From Viscum album (Eukaryota > Streptophyta > Magnoliopsida > Santalales > Viscaceae), in assembly GCA_963277665.1 (NCBI GenBank), contig OY728163.1:1902104644-1902168643 (forward strand): 64,000 nucleotides of DNA, written 5' to 3'. Below, one piece after another: positions 54,546-64,000 of this stretch (its first letter is position 1; each line of letters opens with the position of its first letter). The notes under the pieces were generated by a model, which had not been told where the DNA came from, searched no databases, and saw only the letters and a program-made list of their open reading frames with translations. The position numbers were made by a program, and so were the translations under genes.

Positions 54546-57500
54546 TGAAGTGCATTGTGTTGCATTTGTTGTCAATGAGGCATGAAGTTTTCTTGGAATG
54601 AATGGATGTCAAGGAGTCAAGATGTGAATGTCAAAGGATGTGATGGTGATGGTGATGAAGGAGAATGGCCATGGTACTAAGATTCATGTCACTTATGAGA
54701 TTCACTAAGTGGTATTGGAAATTGTGGTTGAAACATTCTTCATGAACATCTGACGATTGTTGAGTTGTTCTTAAAGTTCAAAGAACTTGTATCCTGATGA
54801 TACAATGTCACAACATTGATTGAAGACCATGCATTGTCTTCACAATGCATGAGGAGTTGAAAGGAGTTCCATCCACAACTACTAAGTGGATGATGTGCAT
54901 TAATGAAGTCCATGCACTATCACTTAGTTCATGTGAATTGAAAAAGTTCCAACTGATCTATGATTAGATCAATGAAGCACTTTGAAGAATTTAAGTGATT
55001 CAGGAGTTCGGTTGAAGAAGAAGAACCTTCAAGAAAGTCCCTCCTAAGTATTGAACACATATGGAAGAGGAGATGAAGAAGATTAAGAAGAAACCGTTTG
55101 AAATTCCATTCCTATGTGATGAATACATGTTGAAGATAATGGAGGAATTTCAAATGAAGAAGAAGAAGAGAAGAAATGGAGAAGAGGAAGAAAGGCTTGA
55201 AGTGGCTTGGCATTTGGTACTTGATATGGCTTGATTTCATGGAGGACTTTGTTTTTTACAAAGTCTTATTCAAGACTTAGCCAAAAAATTGGCCAGCCCG
55301 TGGACACCTTGAGGGTTCAACCCCAAGGCACATGTGGGCCTAAGGCGCCACGCCCAAGGGGGAACCCGTGGGGCGAGCCCAGGACGGCAGGACGCACCCA
55401 AGACACCGCAGAGGTCCTGGGGCACGTCCGGAGGAGCGCATGGTGGGCGCATAGCGCGCCCGTGTGTGCATAGTGGGCGCTAGGAGCGCGCCCGCAGGGA
55501 GCAGAGTGGGCGCAGAGCGTGCCCGCAGGGAGAACACGGTGCGGGGCGGCACCGTGTAGGGAGAGAATTCAATTGAGGGGGCTGGGGGAGCGGCATATTA
55601 ATAAGCCGCGTGAAAACCGCGAGAGGTTTCGATGTGGGACGCGCAATTTTCACCGGGAGCGAATCCCGGCCGTCCGAGCGATCTCGCGCTTGATCTGCGC
55701 CGCACGATTCATCCGCGGCGAGGCGATTTGATCCAGGCCGTCCAAGGATAATTGATCGCCTGATCCAACGACGAATAGCTTGTCTCCTCCCTCGAGCTCG
55801 AACGAAGCCTCCCGCTAGCCTCCGTCGAACCAGGAGCAACCCGAGAGATGTTTTCGAGCTCCCGGCCACCTCTGATGAAACTGAAGGCTCCCTCATGCTC
55901 GTCTGGCCAAACCGAACCCAATCATGTATAAAAATATACATGCATGCAACAAATGGAGATCTTCGAAGAACGGCCGAGGCAAGCAAAGCTGCCGAGGCCA
56001 CGTGGTTGGTGGTTTGCATGGTTTGGACTTTAGACGAAGGTCGTGCATGCGTTCTAAGTCGCATGCATGTAAAGGAAAGAAAAAATGAGAACCTGCGGTG
56101 AAACAGGAAAGGAAAATAAAGATTTGGAAAATCTTGAACACCCGAAAATCTCGGGGATTCAAGTTATCTCTCCGCGGAAGGCAGAGGCTCTCCTCGCCTA
56201 TAAAAGGAAAGCCCGAGGCTCTCAAAAATGCTGCTGATCTTTTGAAGAAAAACGAGAAGTCCCGTGAGAGCACCTTTGCCTCGCGAAGAAGAGCCTGCGC
56301 GCACACTTGCGCGGCAGTACAGCCCGGAGCTCCCCTAGCTCTGTTTTGGTTCCTTTTGGGCACTCCTTGCGCGAAAGAGGTTGGAGAAGAACCCTGCGCG
56401 CTATCCCTTTGCGCGGCAGGAAGAACCCGGGGCAGTAGCACTTGTGCGCCCCGTGGTTGAGGTGCCTTGCACCGAGGTCTCTTGTGGCCGTGTGTCATTG
56501 CACTTGCGCGGCTAAGCTACACCAGAGGACTTGCGCGCCTTGCCACTGCACCCTTGTGCGGTTGTTGAAGAAGAGAAGGCCACGGATCATCAAGCACTTG
56601 CGCGCCTTTATATGGGCAGTAGGAGATTCGGGTGATGAGAATTACACACCAAGTGTGTGTGTGCTAAAAGGAGAAAACACCTAAGCCTACATGTGTGCAA
56701 AAAGAAAACAAAGAGGCCGTAGCCCTTGTGTGTACAAAATGGAGAACCAAGTGTGTGCATAAGTGAAGTGCACACTTTGAAGAAGATTGAAAGAACAAGT
56801 AAGAACCCGAGACCTTGGCTTGGGTATGTGCAAGTGGGTGAAGTGAAGAGAACACCATTGTGTGTGTGTGTGCAACAAGGAAGACACCCTTTGGCACTTG
56901 TATGTGCAAATTGAAGAAGAGGCCGTAGCCCTTGGGGGTGTGCAAGAAGGAGAGGCCAATCTTGTGTTTGCAAATTGAACAAAGAAAATGTGTGTGCAAA
57001 CAAAACAAGAAGTGGGCCGAACCTAGTGTGTGCACTAAGAAGTTTGTATACACATAGAAGAAGAAAAGGGAGGACTCACACTAGAGTATAACACACTTCT
57101 AAGTGTGTAACCAAATTGAATAAAGTGTGTGAAGTTCAAGGAGTTGGTTTGTGCTTAAAGTGTTACACCCTTTAAGGGTTTATTGCACCAAGAGAAGAAA
57201 GAGGGAAGTGCATGCATGCATGCATGCACGTGCACACGTGAACAAAGCTAAATCAGGCTGTGTGCATTTGAGGAGTCCAAGACAAAGAGTTCTTGAAGAA
57301 TTAGAGATACCATGCACTCAGTGCATGAAGATGATTTGATGTGAGACTGGACCAGACTGAAGTTAAAGACATCAGTTGTCTGAGCATTCAGTAGTTTAAG
57401 AGAGAAGCCAGGTCATCCTGAAGAAGGAGATAAAGCCTGAGCTAGACGAGAAGCCCTGATCAACCACAAGTGATCAGAAGAGAAGAGAAAGGCCAGCAGC

Positions 57501-57993
57501 CTTTATCCCAGGCTGCTGAAGTTACTTGAAGAACTTAAAGTGAAGAAGAGCTACTCGTGTGACTCGAGGATCCAGGAGAAGACCCTGTGGGACTCAGGGA
57601 GAAGAAGTCTTCAGTGGGATTCTGGAGCAGGCCAGTGGGACTCTGGTAACACTGTGTGAAGCAGTATAAAGACCCTCCTGTGGGACTCAGGAGAGATACG
57701 GTGGGAAGCTGTATCGACCATTGTAATACTAACAGATTATAATGGGAGAATCCATGCTGGGAGAGCATGGCAAGGATATAGGCCTTTGGTGTCGAACCTT
57801 GTAAATCCTTGTGTCCTGTGCCTTTTCATTACTGCATTATCCGGGAAAGGTTGAGAGATACAAGAAGAGTGGATCGAGGCTTTAACCAGCCATAGAGGTT
57901 TAATTGATAAGGAATCAATTAGTAAAAAGTTTTAAAGGATCACTGATTCACCCCCTCCCCCTCTCAGTGATTCACACTGATCTGGGCACTTCA
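54546..57993 (+). repeat. 3' LTR of gag-only element
   Basis: 3448 bp, co-linear with 48612-52053. Three stem-loops at 55445-55461, 55475-55493 and 55508-55524 (the last with one stem mismatch). TATA at 56199-56207. Small length changes: shorter (GT)n near 56860 and an added CATGCATG run near 57212. Minus-strand frames of 194 and 201 residues correspond to those of the other LTR. Confidence 0.95.
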
Positions 57994-57998
57994 TAGTC
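57994..57998 (+). other. Target-site duplication TAGTC, right
   Basis: Matches 48607-48611. Confidence 0.95.
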
Positions 57999-58380
57999 AA
58001 ACATATTGGCTACATTAAACGCCTGGACATCTCATGGATTATGTTCCCGGATGAGTTGCATATAGATCACATCCTCTCATCACATCCCAAGATATTTCCA
58101 ATATTTATTGTCAACTAAAACATGATCAACAATGAGAAGAATCTATTAGAACTTCTGACCTTGATTTTCTAGGTAGATAAGAACACGGGGCATGGGAAAC
58201 CCTTAGTCCTTATGGTGAATAAGAAGAGGAAGGCCAAGGAAAAGGGTCCAAGGATTTATAAATGATCTGAAGTTCCCAAGAACCATCACTCCACTAAGGA
58301 GAATATCTAGAGGTATGATAGGAATGATAGGCAGTTTTTTTCATGTGGTAGGCCAGTCCACTAGAAGAGAAACTACACCC
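57999..58380 (+). pseudogene. Copia gag, 3' part with ruined cysteine knuckle
   Basis: Resumes the copia Gag: VKHIGYIKRLDISWIMFPDE near 57996-58058, then a LLELLTL block near 58145, KKRKAKEKGP near 58210, and a broken CxxCGxPGHxxxNC knuckle near 58330-58378 (cysteines and histidine lost to substitutions and a shift). Confidence 0.85.
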
Positions 58381-58399
58381 CGTAGCATTGGGATGCTAA

Positions 58400-58800
58400 A
58401 GGTGTGTTTGTTATTGAGTGTAATCATTCCATTTCTACACATTGGGTGTTAGATATAGCATGTGGTGCTCACATATGTATTAAAATGAAAAAACCAAGTT
58501 GATTTAGAAATATTTCTATAGGAGAGTTGGATCTTCGGGATGCCAATGATATGAGGCTGGATGTGTTATCCATTGGCAATTAGCACCTCTCATTTCCAAC
58601 TCAAATACGTTTGTTTTACAATACCGTTTTTATTTACCTACTATTACAAAGAACATAATTTTTGTATCATGTTTGGATATAGATGGATTTAATTTCATTT
58701 TTTGAAATAAGGGTTGTATCTTTTATAAGAACAATGTGTGTTATGGTAGGGTGAAATTAACTAATGGTTTTTATGTATTAAATTTTGAACACCAAGTGAT
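58400..58800 (+). pseudogene. Copia protease remnant
   Basis: STHWVLDIACGAHICI near 58430-58485, where copia normally has WVLD(T/S)GCGSHIC: the active-site T-G is I-A. Downstream segments near 58520-58700 (VLSIGN, then FYNTVFIYLLLQRT-like) fit the rest of the region in broken frames. Confidence 0.75.
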
Positions 58801-58849
58801 GGTAATTGATAACGAAAGAAACTCACACGAATCATACAAAACCATATTT

Positions 58850-59540
58850 TCGAATCACCATGTCAGTAATGTAAATGATAATCTCTTTACAGTGCTCTTC
58901 CAAGAAGGTTATTGAGAATCTACTAATCTAAAACGACTTGATAGATGTCACACTTGTTTATATGCTAAAATGACCAAGCCGCCTTTCGGTGGATAGGGTG
59001 AAAGTTAAATCACGGTTCTAGGATTGGTACACATGGATTTGTGTGAACCATTTCTAGTAGATACTAGAGGTGGATATTTTTACTTCACTACATTTCAAAT
59101 GATTTGATTAGATATGAATATATCTACTTAACGAAGTATTAGTCTGAGTCCTCAGAGAAATTTATGGAATTCAATAATGAAGTAGAGAATCATCTTGGTA
59201 AGAAGACAAATATTCTTTGATCGAATCGAGTCTAAGAATATATGAACCAAGAGTTCATTGAACTTTTTTAGGATTCTAGGATTCAATATAAACTCACTCT
59301 TCCTTATACACCACAATGGAATGGTGTTAGTGAAAGGAGGAACCACCCCTTTTTGGAAATGGAGAGGCCAATGATGAGACATGTAGATATTTCTTTATCT
59401 TTTTGGGGATATGCATTACAAACTACAACATACACATTATACTGAGTAGCAACTAAGGCATCAAATGGAATTACCTATGAGTTATGGAATGAAAAAAATC
59501 CATTTTTTCACACATGTGTATGGGGATGCAATGAATTTGT
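58850..59540 (+). pseudogene. Copia integrase remnant
   Basis: Zinc-binding end: LKRLDRCHTCLYAKMTKPPF near 58928-58990. Core: LVHMDLCEPFLVDTRGGYFY near 59025-59085 (first D), a ruined second-D block near 59215, PQWNGVSERRNHPF near 59312-59350 (catalytic E kept), WGYALQTTTYTLY near 59405, SNGITYELWNEKNPFF near 59462. Stops interrupt. Confidence 0.85.
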
Positions 59541-59754
59541 TAAGGTCCTCTCAGGTAACAAACTACCTCTCTAAGGAACAAGGTGTTTGATTATAGGATG
59601 TCCCAAGAAAATGAAAGGATATTACCTATATTACCCTTTGGACAAGAAAGTGACTTTCACCATACAAGACATATTTCTTGAGAGGGGAAGACTCCTCCAA
59701 AAGGATAGTGGGAGACATATTAACTTCGATGAAGTTGATTCTTAAGATACATAG

Positions 59755-60760
59755 GATTTGGTATATGAAAAAGTTCCACAGGCCCCCATGGAGGAGGTTC
59801 TAGAAACACAAGTACTGCGTATGAGCTCAAGAGAGGTAAGGGAACCAGAGATATTTGGTTTCCTAGTCACCAAGGATGATGAATCATTATTATTGGAAAA
59901 TTATGAACCTATCTCCTACAATGAATATGTAGAGAGATCAGAAGTTGCAAGATGGCTAGATGCTATGAAATATGAGATGGATTCTATGTATCAAAATGAT
60001 GCTTGGGTTCTGGTCGATGAGCCAATTGATGTAAATAATATTGGATAAAATGGGTATTCAAGAGAAATCTGGACATGGAAGGTAAAGTTAGAACCTATAA
60101 AGTAAGGATAATGGATAAAGGATTTGGAAAATGTCAAGTAATTTACTATGATGAAACCTTATGGCCAATTTTCATGTTAAATCCCAAAGAATCGTACTTT
60201 CCAAAGCATCTTACCATGACTATGAGATTTTGTTGACTGATTTAAAAATAGAATTATTTAATGGGAACCTTCCAGAAGATGTCTATATGAAAGAATAATA
60301 AGGGTTTTAGAATCCAGGTGAAGACAAATGGGTTTTCAAGTTGCATAAATCCATTAATGATAAAAGTAACCATCCAGGTCATGGAATATTTGATTTCATG
60401 AATCTATAAATGAAATTTGGTTTCATTAAGAATTAATGTGAGCCATATGTTTATAAGCAGTTTAATGTAATTGTGGTTGTTGTCTTAGTGGTATATGTGG
60501 ATGAAATATTACATATTGGAAATGATGTACCACTCTTACAGTCAATTAAGGGATGGTTGAACAAGTGTTTCTTCATGAAGGACTTAGGTGAAGAGGCCTA
60601 AATTATAAAGATCAAGATCATTTTTGATAGATCCAAGAGGCTTCTTGGACTATGTCAGGGTATATACATTGGCTAAATACTAAATTGATTTTGTATTGAA
60701 CAATCCTAGAAGGGATTGATTCCATTGTCACATTGACTACATCTTTCTAATAGAATGTGT
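59755..60760 (+). pseudogene. Copia reverse transcriptase remnant, YVDE at active site
   Basis: The open 96-residue stretch 59758-60048 gives the pre-RT region: EPEIFGFLV, ARWLDAMKYEMDSMYQNDAW, VLVDEP. Then IKWVFKRNLDMEGKVRTYK near 60048-60105, NGNLPEDVYMKE near 60260-60295, and VVYVDEILHIGNDVPLL near 60488-60540. The second catalytic aspartate of YVDD is glutamate (YVDE, 60494-60505). A typical SIKGWLNKCFFMKDLGE segment follows near 60540. Not active. Confidence 0.88.
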
Positions 60761-60949
60761 CCTCAAACACAATAGGAGAAATATATGATGAGAAAGATCC
60801 TATAAGATTTAGATATTGTATCCATCATGTATGTAATGTTATATACCTAGCTTGATGTTTCATATGCACTAATAATGGTAGGTAGATATCAAGAAGATAT
60901 AAGAGAATGACATTGTATTTTTTTAAGACTATCAATAAGTATCTGAGAA

Positions 60950-61421
60950 AAACTAAAGATATGTTGTTAGTGTATGGAGGAGATGATGATATTTTCATCA
61001 AAGGGTATGCTGATGCCAGGTTTTAGACAGATAAAAATGATTTGAAGTTTCCATCAGGATATGTTTTCCTTCTTCATGGTGGAGCTGTGAGAAGAAAGAG
61101 TTCAATTCAGCTAGTTGTTTCTGATTCTATAATCGATTCTGAATATTAGAGGCTTTTGATGCATCCATGGAATCCTTTTAAATTCAGAACATTTCCTAGT
61201 AGCATGATGTTGTGTCTAGGAGTGAATATCATATCACATTGTATTATGATAATACTATAGCAGTGGCTCTTGCAAAAGAACCAAGGTCACGTCAATGCAC
61301 AAAGAAAATTCTATGGATGTATCACATCTTGAGAGATTTCATTCAATGGGGTAAATTTGCAGTGATTAGAGTGTCCATAGAAGAGAACATAGATGACCCC
61401 ATGACTAAAGGCCTATCTTAG
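60950..61421 (+). pseudogene. Copia RNase H remnant
   Basis: KDMLLVYGGDDDIFIKGYAD near 60953-61012, then SGYVFLLHGGAV near 61055-61090. Frame 61212-61421 holds the end: YYDNTIAVALAKEPRSRQCT, ILRDFIQWGKFAVIRVSIEE and DDPMTKGLS, matching the copia D-N--A--L and DPLTK-L blocks. Confidence 0.88.
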
Positions 61422-61477
61422 TAGAAACATGAATATCATGTGAGTGCTATCCAGTTAATGTTTGTAAAAAGTTGGAT

Positions 61478-61495
61478 CAAGTCCAAGTGGGACTC
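61478..61495 (+). other. Polypurine tract of copia element
   Basis: AAGTCCAAGTGGGACTC, where the family usually has CCAAGTGGGAGA, directly before the LTR. Confidence 0.75.
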
Positions 61496-63481
61496 TATTG
61501 GATTTGGGGTCATAGAACTAACCACATTGTACTTTATGATAAACTTGTATTCATGGATTTCAATATTAAAAAATACCTTATCACGTATTCATTTATTTTC
61601 TACATGAAAATTCATGTGATAATGTCCTAAGGATAGTTGTTTCACTAAAGGGTCATAGCGGATCCCCACTGTGATGATAACCCAGAAGTTCCATAACACT
61701 ATTATTGAATATATTTTCTATACCCAAATGAGGTTATTTAAGGGACACAATTAATACATGCCATTAGGGGTGAGGGCTCACAAAACTTTGAGGCACCTTA
61801 TCATTGTGTAGGCCCATGATAATATCTAGGAGGATATTATAAGAATTAAACCCTCCAGTAGAATATCCATATTTTATAGTGTCATTGGATGTTATTATCT
61901 AAGAATGTGTATATTGGTCCTTAGACATTAAGATTATTTTTAATATGTTTTACAACTCGCACACATAGATGTATTGATGAAAATTGTGATGACACATTGT
62001 TCGCAGTGAGTTAGGATATGTTGGGTGTATCACAAGTAATACAGAATTAATAGATAATGTAAGAAAGGATTTGTCCCTTCTATTCCAAAATAAAAGTTAA
62101 TATCTTAGTCCCTTTGATGGAATTTATATAGCCTAAAAATCCATTTCCATGGTGAGGAATGAGAAATTTCAATTCTAGTATGTCAAAGAATGAAATATTG
62201 AGCACATGTGTTGATGGTACGAGCATGAAATATGCTTTATTGGACATATCTGGATAATGGGATTACATTACACGGTACGCCTTCATAGGAGGCGAGACAT
62301 CATTATGGCATTAACATCTTTATCTATTGGTTCTTGGGTGTGTTTCAAGATTCTAACCTTGGAATTTAGGTAGGATCTTCCTAATTACACCGAGAAAGAG
62401 GCCTAGAGGGTCAAAAACTTAGTATATCCAAGTATCTTAGTTAAATATCCATTTAAAAAGTTAAATAAATATTATTCCTGATTTTTGATTAATAATTATT
62501 CAAGGATTCTTAATCACATTTATTTCAACATTGGTTATTTGACAAAATATCTTGTGGTAAAAATAATATATTTATTATCAATTAATGAAGTGATATTTAT
62601 TTATGAAATAAAAAGTCATTATTTAAGGTCTAATAAATGTGGTAGAGGAAATAAAGAAGATGGGAATACAAAAGTACACGCCATGTATATTAATATATAC
62701 ACTACATAGTTTTTTTAGAATTTGGGAGAAATAATATTATTTATTTAATTAAATATCATTAGATGTAATTTGATGGGAACATGTCATGTAAAAATAATAG
62801 TAAAATGTTATTATTAGATGTGGGGTATTACTAGGAATTAAATGAAATGAATAAATTCCTTTAGGTAATTACTTCATTATTTTATTATTATAAGTAATAT
62901 AAATTCCAATTAAATTATTATCATTAAGATAGAAATCTATTTGTGGTTGTGCACAACAGATCTGGAGAAAGCTCTCATGATAGGAAACAATTACCTTACC
63001 CCAAGAGTGGTATCAAGTTACGAGAGAGATCCTCCTCCATCCGATCTAGTATAGTGCTTTGGAATCAACCCTCATGATGATTGAAGGAAGACATCACAAG
63101 AGAAGGCTATTCCATGCTTGCACCAAAATATCCCTTCAATGAAATCCATAGATATGCTGAGTACATGTAGATCACTGCTAGAGGAATCCTACAATAGGAA
63201 TCTATGACGCAATGATAGATCACATTCGATCATGACCAGAAGCATAAATAGAGAGAGAATTCTATCAATGTAATTCTTGTATTTTAATTAAAATAATTAT
63301 AACCAACATATGATGATCCTCTCTATGGTTCCAGGACTTCACTTTTTCATTTTCGTTCATTATTGTATTCCAGAGATCTGGTGTTTTATCCTCATGAAGG
63401 ATCTTGGATTCATCATTGTTAACAGAAAAATTAAATTTGTGTACACCCATCCACTCACTTTCACTTCTCCTAGAACCTAAA
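61496..63481 (+). repeat. 3' LTR of copia element
   Basis: Starts TATTGGATTTGGGGTCATAG and ends TAGAACCTAAA. Co-linear with 44018-46005. The short frame at 62485-62709 is not a gene. Confidence 0.9.
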
Positions 63482-63486
63482 ATAAT
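63482..63486 (+). other. Target-site duplication ATAAT, right
   Basis: Matches 44013-44017. Confidence 0.9.
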
Positions 63487-64000
63487 TATTTCATTGGTAT
63501 ATGTAAATAAATGTTTTAAAAATGATAAATTAAGGGTTTGTATTTTTGTGAAATATAAATGTTTATTTACAATTTTATAATTAATAAAATAATTTAAAAT
63601 AATATTAATTTTCATAAAAATGGTTAATTAATTAATATTTTTTTATAATAATTTAAGGATAATTATATAAAAACTTAATTAATTTTTCAAAGGGCCATTA
63701 AAACAACTATAATATTAAAATAAATATTTTTTTCGAATAATAGCTAATTTTATTTAAAAATTTCTTTACTGATATATACAAATTATTTTGCATAAAATTT
63801 ATTCCATTACTAATATCTATTGATTAAGAAATGAGTCAGGTGAATTTGTGGGATTTATCTAAAATAGATTAAATTTTTATGTATAGTAAAATATAGTAAA
63901 TTACCATATTAAATTGTATAATCCAAACACATGAATATTTGTGTAATTCATATTATAATAAACTATTTTTTAGAAATATCATGCTCTATTTAATTTATGT
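63487..64000 (+). repeat. Presumed continuation of the Del/Tekay-type 3' LTR
   Basis: Very AT-rich. Assigned only because removing the copia element and one ATAAT joins it to 43506-44017. The LTR end lies outside the window. Confidence 0.45.

Larger units (their letters stand above)
48612..57993 (+). mobile_element. Young non-autonomous gag-only LTR retrotransposon
   Basis: Complete element: 3442-bp and 3448-bp LTRs, perfect TAGTC duplication, TGAAGTGC...GCACTTCA termini (8-bp inverted repeat), a tRNA-Met-type primer site, one gag region and a purine tract. The interior is only 2492 bp, shorter than one LTR, and encodes no protease, RT, RNase H or integrase. The AAAGGGGGAGAT tract and primer site suggest mobilisation by a Ty1/copia (possibly SIRE/Maximus-like) partner. 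By eye the LTRs differ by about 2% in compared parts, far less than in any other element here. Confidence 0.95.
44018..63481 (+). mobile_element. Ty1/copia retrotransposon interrupted by a gag-only LTR element
   Basis: LTRs 44018-46005 and 61496-63481 (1988 and 1986 bp), a perfect ATAAT duplication, a tRNA-Met-type primer site and copia domain order: gag, cysteine knuckle, protease, integrase, RT, RNase H. The gag is split by the 48612-57993 element. All domains carry stops. The lineage within copia is not certain from motifs alone. Confidence 0.93.

Noticed and set aside
1..64000. CRISPR arrays, bacterial operons, tRNA or rRNA genes
   Set aside because: Repeats seen are LTRs, minisatellites or microsatellites; tRNA-like matches are short primer sites only; gene content is plant retrotransposon.

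Overview
The window is plant nuclear heterochromatin made almost entirely of nested LTR retrotransposons. The evidence is Ty3/gypsy elements of Athila and Del/Tekay type, Ty1/copia elements, tRNA-Asp- and tRNA-Met-type primer sites, LTRs of 1.6 to 4.3 kb, and coding remains full of in-frame stops. This fits an angiosperm with a large, repeat-rich genome. The sequence does not fix the species. I found no host gene, rRNA, tRNA or CRISPR array.

Layout. (1) 1-1062 is old AT-rich DNA. (2) 1063-26044 is a decayed Athila-type element with 1.58-kb LTRs. Its first 5.6 kb carries a 2.8-kb tandem duplication of LTR part + primer site + gag. Its integrase is split by a Del/Tekay-type element (10360-22441) with 4.3-kb LTRs full of internal repeats. 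(3) 26045-26876 is unassigned. (4) 26877-36629 is a minus-strand Del/Tekay-type element with 2.8-kb LTRs. (5) 36630-38749 is AT-rich and unresolved. (6) 38750-44017 is a plus-strand Del/Tekay-type element whose 3' LTR, starting at 43506, is interrupted by (7) a Ty1/copia element at 44018-63481, flanked by a perfect ATAAT duplication. (8) That copia gag is interrupted by the youngest insertion, a non-autonomous gag-only LTR element at 48612-57993 with a perfect TAGTC duplication and nearly identical 3.4-kb LTRs. (9) 63487-64000 is the presumed continuation of the LTR from (6).

None of the six elements looks autonomous. Reverse transcriptase is absent (48612 element), deleted (10360 element) or altered at or near the catalytic box (FMDD duplicated, FFDD, FFNN, YVDE). 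Older layers carry many stops and G-to-A/C-to-T type changes, as expected of long-methylated repeats. LTR-to-LTR similarity rises inward through each nest, matching insertion order. The 48612-57993 element merits most attention: its LTRs are longer than its interior, it encodes only a coiled-coil plus two-zinc-knuckle Gag split by one in-frame stop, and its LTR carries GC-rich stem-loops and a degenerate repeat array.
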